From the IMG/VR virus record IMGVR_UViG_3300040801_003977, positions 1-41,822 of that record: 41,822 bases of DNA. One strand, given 5' to 3'. A model generated the notes under the pieces. That model had not been told where the DNA came from, searched no databases, and saw nothing but the letters and a program-made list of their open reading frames with translations. This document shows, piece after piece, positions 22,953 through 30,293 of this stretch. The first letter of the stretch is position 1, and the number at the start of each line of letters is the position of its first letter. The stretch comes from a virus. The translations under genes and the position numbers were made by a program.

Positions 22953-23327
22953 TCATAGCCTTAAAATCTCACCAAGAAGATCAAGCTTCCTTCCCTCTGG
23001 CAACAATTGGTGAGTCAAAACCATTTCGGCCAAAGACACCTTATTAAACGACGTTCTTTCTTTTGGCGCAGGCTCAGCCTTTACTTTTTGCTTTTTGTTC
23101 ACAACGCGAATCTTTTTCCTTTTCTTCCTTTGGCGAAACCCAAAGGCACGAGCCAAATACCCCGCAGAGGCAATATTGTATTCCTTCCCCTGAATAGTCC
23201 GAACACCCTTGTTATTAAGAAACTCGACAATCTCAGCCATTGACATTTTACCGTCACGAGCGTCGAACTCTTTTTTAAGAAGAGATCTCACTTCGCCCTT
23301 TTTAAATTTTCCATACATCACCGCCAT
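22953..23327 (-). CDS. Small DNA-binding-like protein
   Basis: This 124-residue protein has a helical N-terminal half (MAEIVEFLNNKGVRTIQGKEYN, about 30-50) that resembles a winged or recombinase-type helix-turn-helix, then a very basic linker (RQRKKRKKIRVVNKKQK) and a short helix. It has AGGAGGTAACA before its ATG. The basic linker and HTH-like half suggest DNA binding, but I cannot name a family. Confidence 0.65.
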   Translation of the reverse strand: MAVMYGKFKKGEVRSLLKKEFDARDGKMSMAEIVEFLNNKGVRTIQGKEYNIASAGYLARAFGFRQRKKRKKIRVVNKKQKVKAEPAPKERTSFNKVSLAEMVLTHQLLPEGRKLDLLGEILRL

Positions 23328-23352
23328 TGTTACCTCCTAAATGTGCGTTTGT

Positions 23353-23550
23353 TTAAAATGTAAATCTTTGCTCCAATTCATAAAAATAAACTCGACCCAT
23401 ATGATCGACCCACCGATAAATGGGAGCGTTACAAGCGGTAAGGCCCCTCACTCTCATAAGCCCAAGGCTTTTCTTTGCCCGCTCTCTTGTGTCTTTCATA
23501 AGCTCTTGCATCTCTTCATAGGTTAAAAAATTACCCTTCCTGCGTCCCAT
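23353..23550 (-). CDS. Small basic protein, unknown
   Basis: This 65-residue protein is rich in Arg and Lys, with an N-terminal helix. Its ATG lies within the end of the upstream gene (20-base overlap). No motif recognised. Confidence 0.55.
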   Translation of the reverse strand: MGRRKGNFLTYEEMQELMKDTRERAKKSLGLMRVRGLTACNAPIYRWVDHMGRVYFYELEQRFTF

Positions 23551-23830
23551 CTAAGTCCCTCCAAAAAATTGTTCTCATCATTCCAACTCTCATCCCACTT
23601 GAAACGCAATTGCGATTCGATTTTAATTTGGACGCGATCTCATCAATCGTTAGCCCCTTCATATAGAGGCTTAGGCAATCAAAGGGAAACTCGGGCCTTG
23701 AATCACCTTTGATAAAAAGAAAGCTTTTCGCATCACTCATGTAATGCTCACGCGCCATTAATACGTCACCCATTTTGATCCCGTTGTATTCCAGTTGATC
23801 CTTGAAATTTCGCCTCTTCTTTTTTTGCAC
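23531..23830 (-). CDS. HTH-like small protein
   Basis: This protein contains LTIDEIASKLKSNRNCVSSG, a helix-turn-helix of the sigma-factor or replication-initiator style, in its C-terminal half. A GTG at 23830 after GGGGAGGGAGAGG gives 99 residues; an ATG at 23773 overlapping the upstream stop by eight bases gives 80. Both are possible. It probably regulates early genes, by inference from the HTH. Confidence 0.6.
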   Translation of the reverse strand: MQKKKRRNFKDQLEYNGIKMGDVLMAREHYMSDAKSFLFIKGDSRPEFPFDCLSLYMKGLTIDEIASKLKSNRNCVSSGMRVGMMRTIFWRDLDGTQEG

Positions 23831-24020
23831 CCTCTCCCTCCCCAGACAAATCGTGCTTTAATAATTCATTTTCTCTCTTCAAGCGCCTTATCTCCTCGAC
23901 CAGATCGCGCACATAAATCTTGTGCTGACTCCATTGCTCCCGATATATGGCCGAAATAAAGCCAATGGACTTCTCAACACTCTCGAGCACTTCAAAGGTC
24001 AACTCTATTTCCCGAGCCAT
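23766..24020 (-). CDS. Small coiled-coil protein
   Basis: This 84-residue protein has a charged helical centre (VRDLVEEIRRLKRENELLKHDL) with a clear heptad pattern, so it likely dimerises. Its ATG follows GAGGAGATTTC and lies 15 bases inside the helicase end. Its place directly after the helicase would fit a helicase-loading or regulatory partner, without direct proof. Confidence 0.65.
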   Translation of the reverse strand: MAREIELTFEVLESVEKSIGFISAIYREQWSQHKIYVRDLVEEIRRLKRENELLKHDLSGEGEGAKKEEAKFQGSTGIQRDQNG

Positions 24021-24988
24021 GAAATCTCCTCGGTATCAACCATGTTCTCTGCGAACTTGAAATTGATGTTGTTATAGGTGAATTTGTAGCTCGTATATGT
24101 GTCGAGATACCTGTTCTGAAAGATGTCGTAGGCACACTGAAAGAGATAGCGCGAAGGCTGAGAAAACCCACGAAACTTCGGGAAAAAGAAAAGGGTCTTT
24201 GCGAGCCTATCCCCATCGGTAGGCCCTGGCGAAATGATAAGGCTCTTGGTGCAGACCTTTGTGAGATCACTAGAGCCATGAAAGTCATCAAGATCAGGTA
24301 CTAATTTATATTGGACGTTTGCACTTTTTCTTAGGTGCGCAAGAATAATCATCGGAACACCCGTGAGAAGGGCTATGTCTCGGATCTTTTTAATGGCATC
24401 ACTCAATTCTTTGTTCTGATTTTGCCCATCCATATCAAAATAATGAATGTGATCGACAATGATAAGGTCGGCCTTTTCTTTTACCGCCATGGTCTCGCGA
24501 ACAAAATCGTCAATGCCAAAGTCGCCCGTGCGATAGAAGATATTAAAGTTCTTAAAATAATCGACCGACTTCAAAGCTCCCTCATAATAAGAGTTGAGGT
24601 CCTTATATCTCCCTAGCCGCCAGTGCTTGAAATTGTACTTAGCCCTTGGATTATGGTTCTTGGCTTTTTCGACCATGATCGAATAAAGGATTCTCATCTG
24701 GATCTCTTCGGGCTCAGCCTCAAGTGCAAAGAAATAAACACTCTTTCCAATGAGGGTATTGTTAAGCGCAATTTGGGCAGCAAGCTCCGTTTTCCCAACA
24801 CCCGTTTTAGCACCCAGGAGCACAATATCGTTTCTCAAGATACCTCCCCACACATCGTCAATGAGCTTAACGCCCGTAAAAATGCGGTTATCGGTATCAA
24901 AGCTAATCTTGTCAGTGATTTCTTTTTGGGTAATTTCGCCCGACTGAAAACCTTTATAGATCTTGCTTTTCTCATCATCTGACCTCAC
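24005..24988 (-). CDS. DnaB-like replicative helicase
   Basis: From the GTG at 24988 (AGGGAG eight bases upstream) the product is 327 residues, a RecA-fold ATPase. It shows Walker A GAKTGVGKT (about 59-67), a catalytic Glu in FALEAEPEE (about 86-94) and Walker B LIIVDH (about 174-179), followed by a SADLTK-like region with SSDLTK. This is the C-terminal ATPase domain of DnaB-type helicases without the usual N-terminal primase-interacting domain. It would unwind the fork as a hexamer, working with the primase encoded upstream. A longer frame from 25057 overlaps the HNH gene by 83 bases. Confidence 0.85.
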   Translation of the reverse strand: MRSDDEKSKIYKGFQSGEITQKEITDKISFDTDNRIFTGVKLIDDVWGGILRNDIVLLGAKTGVGKTELAAQIALNNTLIGKSVYFFALEAEPEEIQMRILYSIMVEKAKNHNPRAKYNFKHWRLGRYKDLNSYYEGALKSVDYFKNFNIFYRTGDFGIDDFVRETMAVKEKADLIIVDHIHYFDMDGQNQNKELSDAIKKIRDIALLTGVPMIILAHLRKSANVQYKLVPDLDDFHGSSDLTKVCTKSLIISPGPTDGDRLAKTLFFFPKFRGFSQPSRYLFQCAYDIFQNRYLDTYTSYKFTYNNINFKFAENMVDTEEISWLGK

Positions 24989-25583
24989 CGAAGAGCTCCC
25001 TTGGGTTTGCCGGAATTTCTCCAGGAAAAAGATCATAGTTGATGCAGGCAAATTCACCGTGCAACTCTAGGGCCGCAACATCATAAAGGAAGGCGCATAA
25101 CTTTTCGTCTTTCGATCGGCCCAACCTGATTCGTTGCCTGTTAAAACAAATTCGAGCCTGATACAATTTTTTCTTTGGATGGAAGGTAACTCCCTTGTAT
25201 CTTGACCCATTAGAAGTTTGTAGTTTTTTTGGCTTAGAATTTCGACAATTTTCAGCGCGAGTACACAATCTTAAGTTTTCCCTGCGATTATCAAGACCAT
25301 CTCTGTTTTTGTGATCCACCACAAATTCCTCTTTGGTCGGGATGAGGAGATTATGCAAGAGAAGCCTGGGGGATCGCCCCGATGAATCTCTTAAATATTT
25401 AAGCTCACCACATATGTGGATTTGCCACGAATATTTTTTAACAAGCTCAATGTCGCGTTTAGAAATTTTTGATCTACAAATTTCCCCAGACCATCTTTTC
25501 ACCAATATTTCGGCATGGTCCTCGTGCTCTATAATTTGATTTGATGCTTTCTCAAGCCTTCCGAAGTTATTCCGCTCGCGCAT
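24975..25583 (-). CDS. HNH homing endonuclease with AP2 domain
   Basis: This 202-residue protein has the HNH signature LLLHNLL and VVDHKNRDGLDNRRENLR (about 74-105) and an AP2-like DNA-binding domain (SRYKGVTFHPKKKLYQAR onwards, about 128-184). It is a free-standing homing endonuclease of the type that inserts into phage genomes next to conserved genes. It sits between primase and helicase and overlaps both by 14-17 bases, so it causes no loss of either. It probably cleaves related phages lacking the gene and copies itself in by recombination. I chose ATG 25583. Confidence 0.9.
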   Translation of the reverse strand: MRERNNFGRLEKASNQIIEHEDHAEILVKRWSGEICRSKISKRDIELVKKYSWQIHICGELKYLRDSSGRSPRLLLHNLLIPTKEEFVVDHKNRDGLDNRRENLRLCTRAENCRNSKPKKLQTSNGSRYKGVTFHPKKKLYQARICFNRQRIRLGRSKDEKLCAFLYDVAALELHGEFACINYDLFPGEIPANPRELFGEVR

Positions 25584-26421
25584 CAATGCCCCCGAAAACA
25601 TCCTTAATAATTCTGTAGATATGCTTGTCGCTATGATTAAAATATCTGAGCCACGTCCACACATGGGGCCCGCCAGGAGTGGCCCCAATTCTTTTGTGCT
25701 GATCTATAAAACAAGAAGTAGTTTTGCCATTAACAAGAATGTTCTTTTTGCCCTGACCCACGTCCTTAAAAGTATAGGTTTCCCCACCAACATAAGAAGA
25801 GCCAGATAGCCGCATAAGAGCCATCTCGTTATCAAGGTTATTTAAAAAGCCCGTGAGATCATCCATATTGATGCGCTCATTTGTGATAACCTCGGGATCA
25901 ATTGAGACTCTGACTTTAGGTTTCTCGCCAAAGAAATAAAGCATATCGTCGTCGTTATAACGAGCCCCAATATTCAATATCTCTTTTACTAAAAACGGGG
26001 AGTCCTGATCTTTTTTGTGGTAATAGGTGGGCTCTCTTAAGAGGGCGGTCATAATTGCTGCCTTCTCATCGCCACCAAAATAACGAGTGAGCCCCTTCAT
26101 AATGGTTTTATATTTCTCAGGGGATGCGCTTGAAGCATTGAAATAGAGGTGATAGCCGTTCTTACTCTCGACAATTCGTGACGGGTAGATTGGCGAGTTT
26201 TTTATTTTTAAAAGTTGTTCTGGCTTTGAGCCCTTATCAATGTCGACGTGCCATGCGTTGATCTTCAAAAGATTTGTTTTTCTTCTCGCGCCATCAAAGG
26301 TGTTTACGGCCCTGAAAATCCCATAATCAAGGGAGTTGAAATAAATCGCCTTTTCAACCGTCACCGGAAAAGGGGCCTCGCCTCTAGCGTTTTCCTTAAG
26401 AGCGTAGATCAGCGAACCCAT
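25567..26421 (-). CDS. Primase of the archaeo-eukaryotic or RepB type
   Basis: This 284-residue protein shows WHVDID (catalytic Asp pair, about 57-62) and PSRIVESKNGYHLYF (about 79-93), the hallmarks of the AEP primase fold used by phages and plasmids (RepB primase type). The C-terminal part (about 180-284) has a short zinc-free alpha domain. It would lay down primers on the lagging strand for the helicase encoded next to it. GAGGAAAATAGACA precedes ATG 26421. The HNH gene interrupts the pairing with the helicase but no residue is lost. Confidence 0.8.
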   Translation of the reverse strand: MGSLIYALKENARGEAPFPVTVEKAIYFNSLDYGIFRAVNTFDGARRKTNLLKINAWHVDIDKGSKPEQLLKIKNSPIYPSRIVESKNGYHLYFNASSASPEKYKTIMKGLTRYFGGDEKAAIMTALLREPTYYHKKDQDSPFLVKEILNIGARYNDDDMLYFFGEKPKVRVSIDPEVITNERINMDDLTGFLNNLDNEMALMRLSGSSYVGGETYTFKDVGQGKKNILVNGKTTSCFIDQHKRIGATPGGPHVWTWLRYFNHSDKHIYRIIKDVFGGIDARAE

Positions 26422-26702
26422 TGTCTATTTTCCTCAATGGTTTGTTGCTGGCTCTGTTTTGACCAGGGGATGCCTACGCGAGAGTAATTATCGACCAAAT
26501 ACTTGTTTAAAAAGGCAAGACGCTTTTCTGGCGTGGATTTATTCCCCACCATATGAGCTCCCATCTCTTGAGCTCTTGCTAACCCCACAAGAAGGTGAGT
26601 GATCTTCTCGCCAAAAGAATTGACCCAGTGGTCTTGAACGTCCCTGGGGATAGGCTCAAGATACTTAGAAAAGTCCTTTAAGGCGGGATGGGGAGAGTTC
26701 AC
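26409..26702 (-). CDS. Small unknown protein
   Basis: The GTG at 26702 overlaps the upstream stop by four bases; the longer frame to 26786 would overlap the HTH gene by 88. The 97-residue product has SFGEKITHLLVGLARAQEMGAH in the middle, a helix of about 20 residues. It may be a replication accessory, by context only. Confidence 0.55.
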   Translation of the reverse strand: MNSPHPALKDFSKYLEPIPRDVQDHWVNSFGEKITHLLVGLARAQEMGAHMVGNKSTPEKRLAFLNKYLVDNYSRVGIPWSKQSQQQTIEENRQWVR

Positions 26703-26923
26703 AGCTTTGCCTTTAAATCTTTTTCCAAAGATTCTTTGAAAGATGAGGGGTGAATAGGGAGGCGCAAAGACTTGATATTTTCCCACGTCAAATTGCCGTT
26801 TTTAATCCTATAATTGAAGGTCTGAATACTTATATCCAAGATCCTTGCGCACTGGGCTTTTGTGATCTCAGGCTCTCGCTCTATCACATGAAGCGCGAGG
26901 CGGTTAAGGTGCTTAAGCTTCAT
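26699..26923 (-). CDS. HTH DNA-binding protein
   Basis: The 74-residue product starts at ATG 26923 (GAGGG upstream; 11-base overlap with the exonuclease gene). EPEITKAQCARILDISIQTF is a clear helix-turn-helix resembling Fis-type or IS-type regulators. A second helix follows. It probably controls transcription or helps replication initiation. Confidence 0.65.
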   Translation of the reverse strand: MKLKHLNRLALHVIEREPEITKAQCARILDISIQTFNYRIKNGNLTWENIKSLRLPIHPSSFKESLEKDLKAKL

Positions 26924-27788
26924 ATGCACCCTCATTCATTACGTCGGGCAAAAGAAGTTCTTTTAACTCCGCATTGTACTGGGGCCAAAAATCTGCCTCA
27001 GTGTGCTTTTGGATTTTACGAATAAGGTGATCGCGAATATCCCGACCCATCTGGATATCAGTCTCAGACAACTTGTAAACACCGCAAGCGTAGGGCTCAC
27101 TTGTCTCTTGAACAATGAATATGAACTCTTTAATTTTCCCAGGATAAAGGCGCTCTAATCCCGCCAAATAATGAGCCGCACTAATGTGATAGCCATAGCG
27201 AATCACGGCCCACTTAAAGGCGTGCTCTTGGGCCGAAGCTGCGGTCTTGTAATCAACGCAAATGCCGCGCTCAAGATTAAGCCTATCAGGACGAAAGCGG
27301 CACTTAAGATCATGCTTCTCGTCGTGATAAAGGAAGCTCTCCTCGATCATGTCATCATCACTTAAGTATTTTTGCGCTAAGGCATTACATGAGAGCGAAA
27401 AGTCCATGCCCACTAATTTGTCAAACTCTGATCTCGTCACGATTCGGCGCTCTTTATTTAGCTCTTTAAAAGCCTCAACTTGCGATTTAATGGTAAGAGT
27501 TTCTTTCTTAGTCGTGCCAGGTCTTTTACCAGGTACTTCTCTCACAATTGGTTCAAAATCGGGAAGGCAAACTATGTCTTTAATCTTCCCCTCAAACACG
27601 ATTTCATGAGCAAGGGAGCCAAAGGATAAAGAAGCCTTATCCATTGAAACCCCGTCGATCACAAAGCGCTTATAATGCCACGGACTTTTATCCATGTGCT
27701 TTATGTTTGATGAGCTGATAGCTGTATCTCTTTGATGATAATCTTGCGCTGATTCTCTTGGCAGTCTGCCTTCCCAGTCCATTAACAT
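26913..27788 (-). CDS. RecE-like PD-(D/E)XK exonuclease
   Basis: This 291-residue protein has the exonuclease VIII (RecE) signature: SFGSLAHEIVFE with His 61, RFRPDRLN (Asp 168), VDYKTA (Asp 179, Lys 181) and YGYHISAAHYLAG (about 198-210). It degrades duplex DNA from the 5' ends to leave 3' overhangs for annealing. It lies in an SSB and Sak4 recombination module, and the three overlap or abut. The start is the ATG immediately after the SSB stop. Confidence 0.9.
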   Translation of the reverse strand: MLMDWEGRLPRESAQDYHQRDTAISSSNIKHMDKSPWHYKRFVIDGVSMDKASLSFGSLAHEIVFEGKIKDIVCLPDFEPIVREVPGKRPGTTKKETLTIKSQVEAFKELNKERRIVTRSEFDKLVGMDFSLSCNALAQKYLSDDDMIEESFLYHDEKHDLKCRFRPDRLNLERGICVDYKTAASAQEHAFKWAVIRYGYHISAAHYLAGLERLYPGKIKEFIFIVQETSEPYACGVYKLSETDIQMGRDIRDHLIRKIQKHTEADFWPQYNAELKELLLPDVMNEGAYEA

Positions 27789-28172
27789 TTAAAAACCCAA
27801 TTCCTCGGCAGCACTCGGGGCCTCGGGCGCTTCGGCATCGGAACCTTTACCGCCACCTAAAAAAGTCACATTGTTGGCCTTAATTTTTGTGGCATATTTC
27901 TTCTCGCCATCTTTTTCATAAACGTCGGTTTGGATCTCACCTTCGATATAAACTTGTGAGCCTTTTTTGAGGTATTTGGCGCAATTCTCCGCCTGCTTTC
28001 CCCATACTGAAATGCGATGCCACTCAGTTTTTTCTTGCTTAGCACCATCCTTGTCTGTCCATGATTTGCTTGTGGCAAGGCTCATGTTACAAACAAACAT
28101 ACCGCTATCAAGGGCTTTGCTATCAGGATCACTGCCTAAACGGCCCACTAAAATTACGCGATTTACACTCAT
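27789..28172 (-). CDS. ssb: Single-stranded DNA-binding protein
   Basis: This 127-residue protein has the OB-fold start MSVNRVILVGRLGSDP, the conserved TEWHRISVWGKQAENC and the KGSQVYIEGEI strand of bacterial SSB. The tail is acidic and ends EELGF, close to the IPF tip that binds partner proteins. It coats exposed single strands at the fork and during recombination. AAGAGGAGAAAAACA precedes the ATG. Confidence 0.95.
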   Translation of the reverse strand: MSVNRVILVGRLGSDPDSKALDSGMFVCNMSLATSKSWTDKDGAKQEKTEWHRISVWGKQAENCAKYLKKGSQVYIEGEIQTDVYEKDGEKKYATKIKANNVTFLGGGKGSDAEAPEAPSAAEELGF

Positions 28173-28903
28173 TGTTTTTCTCCTCTTATCTTTCTTGCAA
28201 TCTCGGCAAGATTTGGTTTTTCATATTTCTCTAATTTTGATGATCTATCTTTTGCCTCAAAGGCCGTTGAGCCTTGGGTGATAAGGACTCTTTGCTCATC
28301 ACCTTTTTTGTCTTTCATGATCGCCATTTGTAAGTAGAGATCAAAAAACCCGCCAATCTGATCAGGCACTTTTTGACCTGGAATAAGAGCGCGATTTGGG
28401 CGAGACTTCGCGTCCCCATCATCTTTGTCCTCAAGAAGGGCTGTAAAAACCACGTTATAATAAGGAAGATCGCGAAACGATTTGATGAGCGAGCGAATGA
28501 TCTTGGTATATTCCTGATACATAGGCAGAATCATCTTGCGTGATGAAAATTCGGGACGGGCAGAAAGACTCTCAAGTATGCTTTCGCCAATTTCACTGAT
28601 CGAGTCGATGTAGATCCACTTGTACTTTTGGCGAGCTTTTTCGTCGGTAGCCACAAACTTATATGCTTTTTGAAGCTGATCAAAACGACGCTCTTTTGGG
28701 ACCACGGCCCCATTCTCATCAACACTTAGGTCGATCATGTCGATGTCGCTATCGGCAAGGACAAGGTGGCCGGATTCTGCGCTTATGAGGAGCGTAGGCT
28801 CACCAATGGTCGCAGCAAGTCGGGTTTTCCCAACTCCTGGTCTTCCGTAAATGAGCATTTTAAGGCGATTGACCGCCTCGTTTTTTGTCGAGACGATTCT
28901 CAC
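28169..28903 (-). CDS. Sak4-like RecA-fold annealing ATPase
   Basis: This 244-residue protein has a Walker A GRPGVGKT (20-27), Walker B-like WIYIDS (about 96-101) and the compact RecA core of the Sak4 family (AAA_24). Sak4 proteins anneal single strands with the help of SSB, and here SSB is the next gene. With the RecE-like exonuclease it makes a full phage homologous-recombination set. GTG 28903 overlaps the upstream small gene by four bases (GTGA), with GGAG before it. Confidence 0.85.
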   Translation of the reverse strand: MRIVSTKNEAVNRLKMLIYGRPGVGKTRLAATIGEPTLLISAESGHLVLADSDIDMIDLSVDENGAVVPKERRFDQLQKAYKFVATDEKARQKYKWIYIDSISEIGESILESLSARPEFSSRKMILPMYQEYTKIIRSLIKSFRDLPYYNVVFTALLEDKDDGDAKSRPNRALIPGQKVPDQIGGFFDLYLQMAIMKDKKGDEQRVLITQGSTAFEAKDRSSKLEKYEKPNLAEIARKIRGEKQ

Positions 28904-29067
28904 AAGAAATCTCCTTTTTTGATATTTTCTCTGTATTTTTTGAGGTATTTTTTGACCAGATTTAAGGCCGTGCGGTTATCTAGAAATTCGTCGAGCGTGA
29001 CGGTTGTTATGATCCCGCCCGGTAGAATGATTAGGATGTTATCTTTTAGGTCTTGTAAATCTTCCAC
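28900..29067 (-). CDS. 55-residue protein upstream of Sak4
   Basis: A short frame runs from GTG 29067 (GGGGAG nine bases upstream) to a stop that overlaps the Sak4 start by four bases (GTGA). An in-frame ATG at 29076 would place the ribosome binding site too close. It has an acidic, beta-like first half and a basic helical end. It may be the first gene of the early operon. Confidence 0.55.
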   Translation of the reverse strand: MEDLQDLKDNILIILPGGIITTVTLDEFLDNRTALNLVKKYLKKYRENIKKGDFL

Positions 29068-29156
29068 GCCAAGCATCTCCCCATAAAGACACTCGTGCTA
29101 CTGCCTCCTCCTTGACATGGAGCGCTATAAGCACAAGGGCCAGATTGTTTAACAAT

Positions 29157-29232
29157 GATCCCTTAGCTCAGTTGGTAGAGCATTTGGTCGACATCCAAAA
29201 GGTCAGAGGTTCGAGTCCTCTAGGGATCACCA
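29157..29232 (+). tRNA. tRNA-Val(GAC)-like gene and probable attachment site
   Basis: The full cloverleaf is present: acceptor GATCCCT/AGGGATC, D-arm GCTC/GAGC, anticodon stem TTTGG/CCAAA, five-base variable loop, T-arm AGAGG/CCTCT with TTCGAGT, discriminator A and encoded CCA. The anticodon loop TCGACAT reads GAC (Val) but has C at position 33 where U is almost universal, so it may not translate well. Its 3' end overlaps the stop codon of the integrase gene on the other strand, which points to a role as attP. No good promoter is seen. Confidence 0.85.
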
Positions 29233-30246
29233 TAATTTGTTTATCTTCTTAAGAACTTGCTCCGAGTCACTGTGTATATACCCCTCAGTGGTTCTAAGAC
29301 TAGCGTGCCCTAAAAGGGCTTTGACCTCATTTGCGGTCATTCCCCTTTCGTGCATCCGACTTGCGAAACTATGTCTTAACCCGTGTAGCGATAAGCTCTT
29401 GGACCCATTGTTAATGGCTTGAGGTGAGCGGCGCAAGATTTTATTTACCTTGTGAGCGTAGTCCTTTGCCACATAAGGCTTGTTGTCCTGCCTTAAGAAC
29501 GCATAATCATTTAGAGTTTTCCCGTCGAATAGCGGTATCAAAATTTTTTTTAACGCATCATGAATAGGGAAGTAATAAATTTTTTCTTTTGCTCTTGGGC
29601 CTTTGCGTGATTTGAGAGCAATTTGGTTTGTGTTTAGATCAATATCATCAAGTTTTAGGCGCACAGCCGAGCTCACTCTTGCGCCCGTAAGTCTTAAGAA
29701 ATAAAGCAGATTTCCGTCGCTCCCGTTGAGCTTATTAAGAACAAAAAGAAAAGTCTCATCAAACCAAACGGCCTTGCCAACCGGCACCGTCGCAAGAGCT
29801 ACAACATACCTTGCAGGGCTCTTCGCGACGTATTCCCATTTCTCACACGAGTTGAAAAAATTTTTGATAGTCGAAAAATGACGATTAACACTTGCCGGCT
29901 TCATGCCCCTCTCTAAAAGGTAACCCTGATAAGATTCAAGCATAGAATAGGTAACTAAACCAATGGGTGATTTGGCGGGTAAACCTTTTTTTTGAAGAAA
30001 GTCGAGGAGAAGGGCTAGGATATGAACATCTAAATTTTTTGATTCTTGGCTTTTTCTAGCTGAGATAGTGAGTCGATACTTCTCCATGGCTGAGATGATC
30101 GGCACGGTCGAGACTGAGAATGTTTTCTTAATGTTTTCCTGAAAGGAATAAGCCTCTTCAAAAGACTTGAAAGTCCTCTTAAAATCTTGCCCAAACAAAG
30201 AAAAGGAGAGCACATAGCTCCCCTCGACATTTTCTTTTATTTCCAC
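29227..30246 (-). CDS. int: Tyrosine integrase
   Basis: This 339-residue protein has an arm-binding N-terminal region, a SAM-like core-binding domain (about 70-145) and a catalytic domain with Arg 190 (GARVSS), Lys 215 (SRKG), HGLRH (288-292), GH (313-314) and Tyr 323 (EGYIH). All catalytic residues are present. It would integrate the phage circle into a host tRNA gene. Its stop codon lies within the 3' end of the tRNA, so attP and the gene end overlap. The GTG at 30246 lies directly at the predicted RNA start, so the mRNA may be leaderless. Confidence 0.95.
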   Translation of the reverse strand: MEIKENVEGSYVLSFSLFGQDFKRTFKSFEEAYSFQENIKKTFSVSTVPIISAMEKYRLTISARKSQESKNLDVHILALLLDFLQKKGLPAKSPIGLVTYSMLESYQGYLLERGMKPASVNRHFSTIKNFFNSCEKWEYVAKSPARYVVALATVPVGKAVWFDETFLFVLNKLNGSDGNLLYFLRLTGARVSSAVRLKLDDIDLNTNQIALKSRKGPRAKEKIYYFPIHDALKKILIPLFDGKTLNDYAFLRQDNKPYVAKDYAHKVNKILRRSPQAINNGSKSLSLHGLRHSFASRMHERGMTANEVKALLGHASLRTTEGYIHSDSEQVLKKINKLW

Positions 30247-30253
30247 GGATATA

Positions 30254-30283
30254 AGACTATTCTTGGATTAAACCCCGTGTCAA
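30254..30283 (-). promoter_or_regulatory. Candidate integrase promoter
   Basis: TTGACA (30278-30283) and TAGTCT (30254-30259) are 18 bases apart on the minus strand. RNA would start at about 30247, next to the GTG start, which fits the absence of a ribosome binding site. Confidence 0.45.
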
Positions 30284-30293
30284 TAATTAATGC

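Noticed and set aside
24335-24982. Plus-strand frames opposite the helicase gene
   Set aside because: They lie opposite a gene with clear Walker motifs and show no independent features.
29112-29130. TTGACA followed by TATAAG as a tRNA promoter
   Set aside because: The two elements are only 8 bases apart, far from the usual 16-18, so this is not a working promoter as written.
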